A DNA stretch of 61,285 nucleotides from Candidatus Calditenuis fumarioli. GTDB lineage: Archaea; Thermoproteota; Nitrososphaeria_A; Caldarchaeales; Calditenuaceae. Within the stretch, counting starts at the first letter, position 1; each line of letters starts with the position of its first letter. Below the pieces are notes generated by a model. That model ran no database searches. It saw nothing but the letters and a program-made list of their open reading frames with translations, and was not told the origin of the DNA. Of the stretch, positions 35,084-43,653 are shown one piece after another. The position numbers and the translations under genes are program-made. The stretch covers positions 1 to 61,285 of the forward strand of contig JANVYR010000002.1 in NCBI GenBank assembly GCA_030059665.1, written 5' to 3'.

Positions 35084-36484
35084 TCACCCCGACGGACAGT
35101 TGACTGCCTGCATCACGGTGGTCTGAACCTCGATGGCGTTGATGTAGGTCAGAACATCGCGGCCTGGTGGACCCAGCGTGGTGGTTACCGTGGATGCGCT
35201 GATGCCGGTCACAACGGTTATCCGATTGACGCGGCAAAGCAGAACCGTCACCTTCTGGATCAGGACGCTATTTGAGCTGTCGAGCCTGAACTCCCCGGGT
35301 ATCTCAACAGCGCTCTCATCGATGGAGACCGTGATCACGTACTTCGTCGGCTCATTTTGAGGGAGTTCGCACTTGAACGTGACAGGCACCGTGTCACCTG
35401 GAATGAGCCTGTATATCCCGCCAGAACTGTCAGACCATTGGCATGTACCTGACGACGATTCTGATGATATCGTTAGTGTTATGCTCGTAACGTTGACCAT
35501 CGGACCCGGAAAGCGGGGGTCGTAGTGAACGAAAAACGTGAAGTTCACAAGCAGGGGTTGATCGGGATTAGACGAGTTGAGAAGCACGAGCCTGCTAACT
35601 GGGCTGCTGAGCCTCAGCACTATCCCCCAAGGCTCGTCAATGCGTGCGTTGACCCTTACGATCGTGTCGTCCAACACCGTTATAGGTGTGAGATCGCCGA
35701 GTGACAGCACTGGCACAAGCACACCCTGGTCGTTCACCATGTTCACCTTGACGGTGTAGTTGCCCGGTGCGACGTTGAAGTAGAAGACCTCCTCCCTGCC
35801 CACGTTCACGCCCTCAGAGCTAGACCTGACCTCGATGTAGCGTGCGACCTCAACCCTTCTGGTGCAGCCAGGTGCGATCTCACCCGAAGTGCTTGTGGGC
35901 CGCGAGATGCAGCCGAGGGAACCCTCCTTGACCTCTGCGGTGACGACGTATTCGGTCGACACGGTCAGATTGGCGAGGGAGAGGACGAGCACGTACGGCA
36001 ACCTCATAGGCCCGATGGCGTAGGCCGAGAGGAAGGAGTTGCCCCTTGCCGTTGAGGCTCTTACGTGCAACACCTCGCAGCTCTCTGGCGACGGACACTG
36101 CAACAAGTACTCCGTCCGGATGAGCCTCGACTCCGCAGGGGCCAAGATGATCGGGTTCTCGGAGAGCCTGACGATCCCGCTCGTGCTGCTCTCAGCGTAG
36201 AGCCCCGTCACGGTGGACTCAAGGGGGGACAGGTTCGTCAGCCGCACCAGCAACCTGTAGCTGCTTCCTTCCGGGTTGATGTAGGGTTCGACCTGGACGC
36301 GTTCTCGGAGCTTCTCGGCCTCGAATATCAGCCTCCTGTTGACCTCGTCCATGAAGATCGTCTGGAGCTGCTGCATGTAGAGCCAGGTCGGGATGATCAC
36401 GGCGAAGAAGATCAGGATGCCTATGGCCGTCGAGAGGACTCCGGTGATCGCTGCTTTCCGCCCGTTCCTGATCCTGCGCGTCAT
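35084..36484 (-). CDS. Surface protein with class III signal peptide
   Basis: A 466-residue protein. A basic leader (MTRRIRNGRKAAITG) is followed by VLSTAIGILIFFAVIIPTWL and a large beta-rich ectodomain with several Cys residues and many N-x-S/T sites. It is the paralogue of the 386-residue protein at 32043. Its start overlaps the preceding Thr-rich gene by 4 bp; 78 bp separate its stop from the ATPase gene start. Likely a minor pilin or tip subunit; this is inferred from context. Confidence 0.68.
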   Translation of the reverse strand: MTRRIRNGRKAAITGVLSTAIGILIFFAVIIPTWLYMQQLQTIFMDEVNRRLIFEAEKLRERVQVEPYINPEGSSYRLLVRLTNLSPLESTVTGLYAESSTSGIVRLSENPIILAPAESRLIRTEYLLQCPSPESCEVLHVRASTARGNSFLSAYAIGPMRLPYVLVLSLANLTVSTEYVVTAEVKEGSLGCISRPTSTSGEIAPGCTRRVEVARYIEVRSSSEGVNVGREEVFYFNVAPGNYTVKVNMVNDQGVLVPVLSLGDLTPITVLDDTIVRVNARIDEPWGIVLRLSSPVSRLVLLNSSNPDQPLLVNFTFFVHYDPRFPGPMVNVTSITLTISSESSSGTCQWSDSSGGIYRLIPGDTVPVTFKCELPQNEPTKYVITVSIDESAVEIPGEFRLDSSNSVLIQKVTVLLCRVNRITVVTGISASTVTTTLGPPGRDVLTYINAIEVQTTVMQAVNCPSG

Positions 36485-37062
36485 CCCTCACCACCCCTCC
36501 GGGTAACTGTGGTCGTGACGGTGACCGTTATCGTTGTCGTCGACGTCGTGCTGGTGGTGGTCGTTGTGGTAGTTCTGCTCTCGGTGCTGACGGTGCTGGT
36601 GGTCGTGGTGGTGACGGTTGTGGGGGTCGTCAGCGTCGTCCACGTCGTGGTGGTGGTCCAGACGGTGGCCGTCGACCTGGTGTAGATGGTGCTGGTCACG
36701 GTGACCGTTACGGTCAGAATTTGGCTCCTAGTAATAGTCGCGGTCGTGGTCGTTCTAGCGACTGTAGTCCAGGTTGACGTGACTGTGGTTACGGTGGTTG
36801 TTGAAGTACGGGTACTAATCGCGTACGTCGGAACGGTGACGGTCGTCGTGGTCGTCAGTGTTTTCGTTTCAGTTACCTCACCCGATGTGACCGTCTCGGT
36901 TACCCATGTCGTCCGATAGATCGTGGTGGTCGTTGTGGTGGTTGTGGTCGTGGTAGAGGTTCTGGTGGCTCCCTGTGCGTAGACCTCCATAACGCCCCAA
37001 AGGACGCCCATCAGGACGAGCAGCGCGATGACAGCGGTGACGCCCTTACTTTCGAGCCTCAT
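36481..37062 (-). CDS. Thr-rich stalk protein
   Basis: A 193-residue protein: short leader MRLESKG, hydrophobic helix (VTAVIALLVLMGVLWGVMEV), then from residue 33 almost only Thr, Val, Ser and a few Tyr/Trp/Ile/Arg (runs of Thr up to 12), ending in RRGGEG. The leader fits either a class III (KG-VT) or Sec signal. Such a tract would be a heavily O-glycosylatable extended rod. Overlaps both neighbours by 4 bp, so it is firmly part of the pilus operon. Confidence 0.65.
   Translation of the reverse strand: MRLESKGVTAVIALLVLMGVLWGVMEVYAQGATRTSTTTTTTTTTTTIYRTTWVTETVTSGEVTETKTLTTTTTVTVPTYAISTRTSTTTVTTVTSTWTTVARTTTTATITRSQILTVTVTVTSTIYTRSTATVWTTTTTWTTLTTPTTVTTTTTSTVSTESRTTTTTTTSTTSTTTITVTVTTTVTRRGGEG
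36502..36966 (-). repeat. Low-complexity Thr/Val coding tract
   Basis: GT/AC-rich minisatellite-like sequence encoding the Thr-rich rod of the 193-residue protein. Apparent Val-rich open frames on the opposite strand are artefacts of this composition. Confidence 0.85.
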
Positions 37063-38876
37063 CTCCTTACCACCCCCTCTCTCCTCAATGTTCTGTAAAT
37101 GAAGGGTGAGGACATGCCTGCCAGACCGAGGCCACCTGACACGAAAAGCAGCAGCGATGGGTCAAGCGGTGTTCTGAGCTCAGAGGTCGTTACTGGAGAG
37201 AGATAGCCGCCTCCTGGCGATACTGTTATCGTGACTGTGACTGTGGTGGTCCTTGTTATCGTCGTTCCGACCGTCGAGGTCTGGGTGAAGGTCCTGGTCG
37301 TGGTGTAAACCGTGCTGTAGCTCGTGAGGGTCTGGGTGGTTGTGGGCGAGTAGACGGTACTGGTGCTGCTGATGGTGGACGTTCTGCTGAGCGTCGTGGT
37401 GGAAGTGTAGACCGTTGTAATAACGGTTCTACTCAGTGACACGGTGGCGGTGTAAACTGTGGTGTAGGTATAGATGGTCCTGGTTGAAGTCGAAGTGGTT
37501 GTAGTCCATATTACACTAGTGGCGCTTCTGATCGTGGTGGTCGAAGAAGTTCCAGTGGTCCTATATACGGTAGCGGTAGTCGTGGACGTTTTCGTTGTGG
37601 TTACCGTGCTGGGTACTGTAGTAGTAGTAGTGGTGGAGGTTACGGTCGCGGTGGTGGTTTCGGTCACGGTCACCGTCATAGTGACTGTATGAATTGGCGT
37701 GACCTCGGTATAGTCGATCGTCACATCGTACAACCTCAAGAGCTGGGCTGGGGGCGATAAGTCAGCCGTCCCCTGGAGGTTGAGGTAGTCCGCACCTCCC
37801 GGTATTAGGGTTATCAGGGTGCCGGAGCTCCTTCCGGAGACGCCGCCGTTGCAGTCGATCACCTGGACCGAAACGCTCACGTCAGCGTTGTCTATAGCGT
37901 AGACGGAGACTAGCATCGAGGTCGTCAGCAGGTTGAGCCGGTCGACGTTCAGCTTGGCGAAGTCCGGGTAAACCACGTCGCTGTCGACGTTGAACCTCCA
38001 GACCCCCGGGAGGACGGTGTAGCGGTCGCTCGTGATGGTCACGGTCAGCGGGTACCGGAGCGGTGAGGGGGCCGTCAGCGGAACGGTCAGGTCTTTGGGC
38101 GTTGTTCCGGATACCGTGGCCGAGCCGATTGCGGTGTTGCCGTATTTGTCCTGGAGCGTCACCCTAATCTCGGTCGGTTCCAGCTCCTGATCGCTCGCCA
38201 TACCGATCCTGAGCTTGACGCCTCCCTCGACCTGGAACCTGGTCAGCGTCCGGCCCACGTAGATCGGTACTTCAACGGGATCGACGTAGTCCACCAGCAG
38301 CCATCCTCCCACAGGGGATGGACAGAGCTTGCCGATGTCGGCGTTCGGAACCTCAGCCTTGAACGAGGCCACCCTGAAGAGCATGGTTCTGATGAGCGGC
38401 TCAACCCTGCTGGGGTCTCTGGGATCTATCAGCGCGGTCGGGACGTAGTGAACCGTGACCAGCACCGGGTCGCCGGGGTTGCAGCCCGGACACATGAAGT
38501 AGACTTCACTCGCCTCCATCCTCCCCAGCGTGACGTACCTGGCGGGATCGTAGCTCGGATTGGTGTCGTGCACCGGTGTTCCGTTGCGGTAAACGATCAG
38601 CTTGAGCACGGTCACCGTCACGTCGCCCGTGTTCCTGAGCTTCGCCACGCCCTGGCCAGAAACCCCCCTCAGGCTGGGGAAGTAGACGTAATCTGCACCC
38701 AGCATGGACCTCAGCACCAGCTCGTCCTTGTTCAGCTTCTCGGCTTCCTGCTGTCTCGTGATGTTGGAGGTCGAGGTGACGTAGGTGAGGACCGCGATGC
38801 TGATCGCGACCACGAAGGCCGCAGCTATTGCTATGGAGACCGTTTCGGATAGTCCCTCGGACCTCGGGGGCTTCAC
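37059..38876 (-). CDS. Pilin-like ectodomain protein with Thr-rich stalk and C-terminal anchor
   Basis: A 605-residue protein: leader MKPPRSEG, cleavage site G-LSETV and hydrophobic helix (IAIAAAFVVAISIAVLTYV); a beta-rich domain to about residue 395; a Thr/Ser/Val stalk about 395-550; then a hydrophobic segment (DPSLLLFVSGGLGLAGMSS) and basic C-terminus. It would thus be held at both ends or anchored at the C-terminus after assembly, unlike ordinary pilins. Its stop overlaps the Thr-rich stalk gene; 1 bp separates it from the preceding pilin-like gene. Confidence 0.68.
   Translation of the reverse strand: MKPPRSEGLSETVSIAIAAAFVVAISIAVLTYVTSTSNITRQQEAEKLNKDELVLRSMLGADYVYFPSLRGVSGQGVAKLRNTGDVTVTVLKLIVYRNGTPVHDTNPSYDPARYVTLGRMEASEVYFMCPGCNPGDPVLVTVHYVPTALIDPRDPSRVEPLIRTMLFRVASFKAEVPNADIGKLCPSPVGGWLLVDYVDPVEVPIYVGRTLTRFQVEGGVKLRIGMASDQELEPTEIRVTLQDKYGNTAIGSATVSGTTPKDLTVPLTAPSPLRYPLTVTITSDRYTVLPGVWRFNVDSDVVYPDFAKLNVDRLNLLTTSMLVSVYAIDNADVSVSVQVIDCNGGVSGRSSGTLITLIPGGADYLNLQGTADLSPPAQLLRLYDVTIDYTEVTPIHTVTMTVTVTETTTATVTSTTTTTTVPSTVTTTKTSTTTATVYRTTGTSSTTTIRSATSVIWTTTTSTSTRTIYTYTTVYTATVSLSRTVITTVYTSTTTLSRTSTISSTSTVYSPTTTQTLTSYSTVYTTTRTFTQTSTVGTTITRTTTVTVTITVSPGGGYLSPVTTSELRTPLDPSLLLFVSGGLGLAGMSSPFIYRTLRREGVVRR
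37225..37692 (-). repeat. Low-complexity Thr-rich coding tract
   Basis: The second Thr/Val/Ser minisatellite-like tract in the locus; it encodes the stalk of the 605-residue protein, with recurring TTT, TVY and TST words. Confidence 0.85.
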
Positions 38877-38877
38877 C

Positions 38878-40116
38878 TCACCCTACCTCCACCTCGACCC
38901 TGTACACCTTGAACGCCAGAACGGGTTCTTCCGTCGGTAGGTCGATGAAGAAGCTGTCGAACTGGACGCCGGAGGGTATGGTGACGGTGGTCGTGACCTG
39001 GGCCAGCACGTTGTTGTTGCAGTCGATCAGCTTCAGCCTCAGAGGCACCGTTGCGGGCACGTCATACTCTTTCTTCGCCAGCTCGATCATGACGGTGGTG
39101 ACTATGGGCTCCTCGCCGACCCATGCGAAGAACTGCGTGATGAGCCGTACACCGCTGACGTGGACCACGCCCGCTGAGGGATGGTTGTAACTGCCGAAGT
39201 AGAACCTGTTGGGTATCACCGTGTAGGTTGGGGATGAGACGTCAACTGAGAACGGAGCTATGATCGAGCCCAGCGACTCCGGAGGCGTCACCCTGACCGG
39301 TTGCTCGGCGGAAGTGTCGATCCTCAGGTCGCTCGTGATAACTCCGCTGGAATCTCTGTCTGCGAGCACGAACGTGAAGCTCTGGGGAGTCGATACGCTG
39401 GGGCTGGCGTGCCTGAAGCTGACGTAGAGCTTGTCGGATCGCTGGGGCCTGATCTCGCCGTTATCGGCGTTGGTCACCGGATCCACCGAGGCCAGGAAGA
39501 CGGCCGGTGTCCCCTCGGGCGGAACGCAAACCTCCGGGTTTACCAATCCCGGATAAATGATCACCGTCTCGACGAACTGCATCTCGTCCGCCGAGACCTC
39601 GGGGTTGTTCTGGTCGTACAGGTTCCGAGCGATGTACCAGACCCTGAGCTTTGTCCGCTCTCCGAAGAAGCAGGTGGGACAGCCGGGGAGCTTGGTGCCT
39701 GGCAGATCAAGGGACCCCTTTGGAGGAATCGGGTCGAGCCCTCCGGCCCGGCCGCAGGCCAACCACCTCTGTGGCGGAGACGGGTACTGGCCTCCGATGG
39801 AACCGTCCTCCCTGATCAGCTCAAGCCTCACGACGCAGAGGTCAACGGTTGCGATGTTCCTCAGCCTGACGTTCCTCTTGTCGACGTCCAGCGGGTACTT
39901 CACCATCTCGAAGACCAGCATCCCGGAGGTCCTGACGAGGTGGATCGACCTGTCGGTCTTCTGGGTCAGGTCTGTGGCCGAGGCGCCGAACCAGTTGAAG
40001 GAGACCGCCATTAGCAGGATGCCGATGGCCACGGTGACCGATGCCAGGATCGCGGTGGAGACCGCCGGTGAAACCCCCGATGACCGCGATGAGCGGCGTG
40101 AGCGTGACCTTTTCAT
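38878..40116 (-). CDS. Large pilin-like protein with class III signal peptide
   Basis: A 412-residue protein with a very basic leader (MKRSRSRRSSRSSG), cleavage site G-VSPAV, helix (SVTVAIGILLMAVSFNWFG), then a beta-rich ectodomain with a CxxC-containing loop (LPGCPTCFFG). Paralogue of the 167-residue protein at 31556. First gene of the five-gene minus operon that ends with the ATPase; a TATA box lies about 29 bp upstream. Confidence 0.7.
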   Translation of the reverse strand: MKRSRSRRSSRSSGVSPAVSTAILASVTVAIGILLMAVSFNWFGASATDLTQKTDRSIHLVRTSGMLVFEMVKYPLDVDKRNVRLRNIATVDLCVVRLELIREDGSIGGQYPSPPQRWLACGRAGGLDPIPPKGSLDLPGTKLPGCPTCFFGERTKLRVWYIARNLYDQNNPEVSADEMQFVETVIIYPGLVNPEVCVPPEGTPAVFLASVDPVTNADNGEIRPQRSDKLYVSFRHASPSVSTPQSFTFVLADRDSSGVITSDLRIDTSAEQPVRVTPPESLGSIIAPFSVDVSSPTYTVIPNRFYFGSYNHPSAGVVHVSGVRLITQFFAWVGEEPIVTTVMIELAKKEYDVPATVPLRLKLIDCNNNVLAQVTTTVTIPSGVQFDSFFIDLPTEEPVLAFKVYRVEVEVG

Positions 40117-40140
40117 TCTTGTGCAACCTTAATTTAAGCC

Positions 40141-40150
40141 AATATAAATT
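40141..40150 (-). promoter_or_regulatory. TATA box of the pilus-ATPase operon
   Basis: On the minus strand AATTTATATT, about 29 bp before the ATG at 40116, implies a leaderless or near-leaderless transcript for the five-gene operon. Confidence 0.6.
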
Positions 40151-40276
40151 GATGGGAGTTAGCGACGTCGGTTCCTTCCCCGGAAACGCTTATATGTCGT
40201 GTTAAATCTGCCAAGTTCTACGCTTCCCTGATTTGCTGTTCGGAATGCCGTGGCCAAACCGTGATGCGGTTGCGGT

Positions 40277-40498
40277 TCACGCGGCCTGAGGGCCGGTTTC
40301 CGAACCGTTGAGCCTCCGGTGGAGCAGCTCTGCGGCCAGCAGCGCGAAGGCGAGCATCAGCACCGTGACGAGCGTGGCTATCGTGCCCTCGACGACCCAC
40401 TGACCCTGCGTCGCGCTGTAGATGAGGGTGAAGACGAACTCCCAGTAGGGCAGGCCGAGGTTCATCACGAGCGCCATCGGTGAGAGGATTGCGGTCAT
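40277..40498 (-). CDS. Small membrane protein, unknown
   Basis: A 73-residue protein with two hydrophobic segments (ILSPMALVMNLGLPYWEFVFTL and VEGTIATLVTVLMLAFALLAAEL) and a basic/polar end. No family recognised. Lies between pilin genes on the same strand, so a role in the pilus-like locus is possible. The flanking stretches 40151-40276 and 40499-40689 hold nothing I recognise. Confidence 0.45.
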   Translation of the reverse strand: MTAILSPMALVMNLGLPYWEFVFTLIYSATQGQWVVEGTIATLVTVLMLAFALLAAELLHRRLNGSETGPQAA

Positions 40499-40689
40499 GA
40501 CGATCGGGTAGGTGACGAGCCTATTCGCAATTGCTTCGCCCCTGAAACCTGCGATGAGGACCGCTGTAATGTGGTGATTGATCCTGCTTTTTCGCGAGGA
40601 GACAGCGACTCGAAAAGAAGCGGTTAAGGGGCAAATTGGTTATGGAGACTGATCCAAAAAATGAGATGTCTTTGGGATTAAAGTCGTCC

Positions 40690-41154
40690 TTACGGTACCA
40701 GCACCGCAACTGGATACGTCTTGCCGCTCGTCGAGTGCAGGGCTACTTCGTTGGTCACTCCGCCCGTTCTGAAACAAGCATCAGGACCACCTTGCAAAAC
40801 GAAATACTCTGAGTTACCTATACCTAAATTAGCGGGAAGATTTTGGATTGCACCAGCTCTAGTAGGACCATGATTCACATTAGTACATGGTACTCCGTTG
40901 ACAAACACTTGGTCAACCACCGCAGGGCTGGACCCGCTGTTCTTCGCTATCACTACTACCGCGTCATCATTTGGATCAGCAGGATCTCCTGGATCAAAGT
41001 ACGCCGACACGATCTCGATCTTCTCGAACCTCGTGAAGACGCCGACGAGCCCCGACGCCCAGAAGGCCACCGCTATCGCTATCACTATCGCCACCGCCAC
41101 CAGGATCACCGTAGCGACCACAGGGCTTATCCCAGCCTTCCTCCTGTCCCTCAC
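40690..41154 (-). CDS. Type IV pilin with class III signal peptide
   Basis: A 154-residue pilin: leader VRDRRKAG, cleavage site G-ISPVV, long hydrophobic helix (ATVILVAVAIVIAIAVAFWASGLVG), then a beta-rich head with two Cys (VPCTN, DACFR). This is the common archaeal adhesion-pilin layout. The GTG at 41154 is chosen over a longer open frame since GGGGAGG is just before it and it gives the short basic leader. Possible major subunit. Confidence 0.8.
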   Translation of the reverse strand: MRDRRKAGISPVVATVILVAVAIVIAIAVAFWASGLVGVFTRFEKIEIVSAYFDPGDPADPNDDAVVVIAKNSGSSPAVVDQVFVNGVPCTNVNHGPTRAGAIQNLPANLGIGNSEYFVLQGGPDACFRTGGVTNEVALHSTSGKTYPVAVLVP

Positions 41155-41308
41155 GTCCTCCCCATCATGACGTCCAATAGTTATTTCTTTTCTGCCCCGG
41201 AGGCGCCTGCGAAGGACCCGCACTTTAAACGATTTTCCGGACTGCCAACCGTTGACCTCGCTCCCTGGGACCCGACGACAGGTTGGCCATAGGAGTCGGG
41301 GCGAGCGA

Positions 41309-41740
41309 TCACCGGAAGCACGCGAAGGACTCGACCTCCAGCTCCCCCGAGACGCCGGTGCCCTGATCGGCCTGGAGCATCGTCGTGAAGGTCTTCCCGG
41401 TGGAGGTGATCACCCCCAGCTCCACCACGATCCCCGATGGAGGGCTCTCGACGAGCCGCACCTCGCACGTCACCTGGTCCCCGGGCCTGAGCAGCACCTC
41501 ACCCGAAGCCTCCGCAGCCGGCTTCCCCTGCAGCAGCAATACCCTGACCCTCGAGACCTCCACGCCCGGGTTCCTGACGAGGAAGACGATGGTCCTCGGA
41601 TCCTGCATGTAGGCCCCGGAGAGCTCCAGCCTCTCGAACCTTGTGGTTGCGGTGATGACGTTCAGCGCGAAGTACCCGACCGCCAGGGCCATAACCACGG
41701 CCACAACCACCAGGATCACCTTGGCCACCACCGGTGACAT
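41309..41740 (-). CDS. Pilin-like protein without a leader peptide
   Basis: A 143-residue protein that begins directly with MSPVVAKVILVVVAVVMALAV, i.e. where a mature pilin would start, then FERLELSGAY as in the pilin at 40690 (FEKIEIVSAYF). No in-frame upstream start gives a basic leader before a stop. It may be made leaderless, start at a non-standard codon, or have lost its leader. Head with two Cys residues near both ends (VTCEV, FACFR). Confidence 0.7.
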   Translation of the reverse strand: MSPVVAKVILVVVAVVMALAVGYFALNVITATTRFERLELSGAYMQDPRTIVFLVRNPGVEVSRVRVLLLQGKPAAEASGEVLLRPGDQVTCEVRLVESPPSGIVVELGVITSTGKTFTTMLQADQGTGVSGELEVESFACFR

Positions 41741-41853
41741 CAGGGTTGAGAATATCCATCCGAAATTACCGCTTTTCGGCCAGCGTTCTCACCCACCCGC
41801 ATCCCTGACCAGCAAAACATATTACCCCTCCGAGGGATGAAAGACGGCAGGGC

Positions 41854-43635
41854 ATGGGGTTCTCCGACTCCTTCGCGTCCTTCGCCTTCACCCACTTCAG
41901 GGGCCTCGGCAGCCGTCTGGTCCTGAGGCTCGCTCCGGGCATACCGGAGAAGCTCGACTCTACGGGCAAGCGGATCCACCCAGAGGTCTTCGCCTCGATG
42001 GTCTCGGCCGCCTTCGTCCTCTCCGCGATCGTCACCGGAGCTCTCATGGCGACCGTCTTCGTCCTGACAGGAGAGGCCCTCTTCGCGCTGCTCCTCCTCC
42101 CGATACCGTTCCTGGTCCTCCTCCTCGGCATCGCATACCCATACCTCTCCGCCTCCGGAGCCGCATCGATGTACGAGAGCGAGGTCCCCTACGCCGCTGC
42201 TTACCTGGCCGTGATGTCGACCGGCGGTATACCGCCCTTCAAGAGCCTCGAGCGCCTCTCCGAGAGCGAGCTCCTCCCCAACATCGCCAAGTCGGCGAAG
42301 ATCGCCAGGGTACACGTCTCCGTCGCCGGCGAGGACCCTGTCACCGCGATAGAGAAGATGGCCAAGGGCATACCCTCGAAGGAGTACAGGGACCTGCTGC
42401 TGGGATACGCGTCAACGCTCAGGTCCGGCGGCGACGTCGTCCACTTCCTGATCCGGAAGACGGAGCAGATCTTCACGTCGCGGATGGGGACGATGCGGAT
42501 CGTCGGCGAGCGCATGGGTATGCTGATGGAGGGTTACGCGGCCATAACCATGATGCTGTCGCTGGTGCTCTTCACGATCTACATCGTCTCGAGGGCCCTC
42601 CCCTCGGAGTTCATGGTCCTCCCGGCCGAGCAGTTCGCCATCATCGCGTACATCGTCCTGCCCATGCTCTCGATAGTCTTCCTTTACATCGCTGACATCA
42701 GTCAGCCCAAGTACCCCCAGACCGACCCGAGGCCGATGAGGGTCTTCTACTACACGCTCCCCGCGGGCTTCGCGTTCCTCGCGCTCTTCGTCCTGCCCTT
42801 CTACGTCACCGACCTCCAGTTCATCTCGCCCTTCAGGGAGACCTCCGGGTCGATCGTGGCCCTCAGGAAGCTGATGGGCCTCGAGCAGGGCTACGAGTCT
42901 TCGATCGCGCTCTGCCTGAACTTCATCGTCTTCTTCCTCCCCGGAGCCGTGGCCTTCATGAGGTACAGCAGGGAGAACTTCTCGGTCATCCACGGCATGA
43001 CCGTCTTCCTCAGGGACCTCACCGAGGTGCGGAAGACGGGCCTCAGCCCCGAGCAGTGCATCATCGACCTGTCCCGGAACAACTACGGCGCGTTCTCCAA
43101 GAGGCTGAAGGAGATAGCCCGGATGATCAGCTGGGGTCTCCCCCTCAGCAAGATCTACCAGGAGTTCGTCAAGAGGACGTACGGCTGGCTCGAGCGCGCA
43201 GGCATGTTCATTCTGATCGACGCAATAGACGTCGGTGGCGGAGCTCCCGAGACCCTCGAGGTCCTGACGTCGTTCTCCGAGGACCTGGAGGAGATCGAGC
43301 GTCAGAAGCGCGCAACCCTCAGGCCGCTGATGATGATCCCGTACCTCACGGCCCTCCTCCTGGTGACGGTGGTGGTGATCCTGGTGGTCTTCATGAGGGA
43401 GCTGCTCAAGGTGGCCCGGATGCCCATCTCCGCCGCCGAGTTCATCGGCTTCTTCCTCCCTCCGGTGATCTTCATCGCGGCCATCAGCGGCCTCGTCGCA
43501 GGTAAGATCTCCACCTCAAGGGTTGCAGGGGGCTTCGTTCACGCGGTGATACTCTCGGCGGTCTCGCTGATAGCGATCTGGATCACCGGCATCGTATCGG
43601 TGCAGCTCTTCCAGCTGCCGTCCGTCGGCGGTTGA
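41854..43635 (+). CDS. Archaeal TadC/GspF-like pilus platform protein
   Basis: Membrane platform of the pilus assembly machine, 593 residues. Two halves each contain a cytoplasmic helical T2SSF-like domain (YAAAYLAVMSTGGIPPFKSLERL, and FLRDLTEVRKTGLSPEQCI) followed by hydrophobic segments (about nine in all). The doubled T2SSF layout is typical for archaea (TadC/ArlJ type). It is divergent from the pilin at 41740 and separate from the ATPase operon. A TATA-like ACATATTA lies about 33 bp before the ATG. Confidence 0.88.
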   Translation: MGFSDSFASFAFTHFRGLGSRLVLRLAPGIPEKLDSTGKRIHPEVFASMVSAAFVLSAIVTGALMATVFVLTGEALFALLLLPIPFLVLLLGIAYPYLSASGAASMYESEVPYAAAYLAVMSTGGIPPFKSLERLSESELLPNIAKSAKIARVHVSVAGEDPVTAIEKMAKGIPSKEYRDLLLGYASTLRSGGDVVHFLIRKTEQIFTSRMGTMRIVGERMGMLMEGYAAITMMLSLVLFTIYIVSRALPSEFMVLPAEQFAIIAYIVLPMLSIVFLYIADISQPKYPQTDPRPMRVFYYTLPAGFAFLALFVLPFYVTDLQFISPFRETSGSIVALRKLMGLEQGYESSIALCLNFIVFFLPGAVAFMRYSRENFSVIHGMTVFLRDLTEVRKTGLSPEQCIIDLSRNNYGAFSKRLKEIARMISWGLPLSKIYQEFVKRTYGWLERAGMFILIDAIDVGGGAPETLEVLTSFSEDLEEIERQKRATLRPLMMIPYLTALLLVTVVVILVVFMRELLKVARMPISAAEFIGFFLPPVIFIAAISGLVAGKISTSRVAGGFVHAVILSAVSLIAIWITGIVSVQLFQLPSVGG

Positions 43636-43653
43636 GCTCGCTGCTGAACGCCG

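Noticed and set aside
36481..37692. Val-rich plus-strand frames over the Thr tracts
   Set aside because: They are the complement of GT/AC-rich Thr codons and have no start signals or family resemblance.
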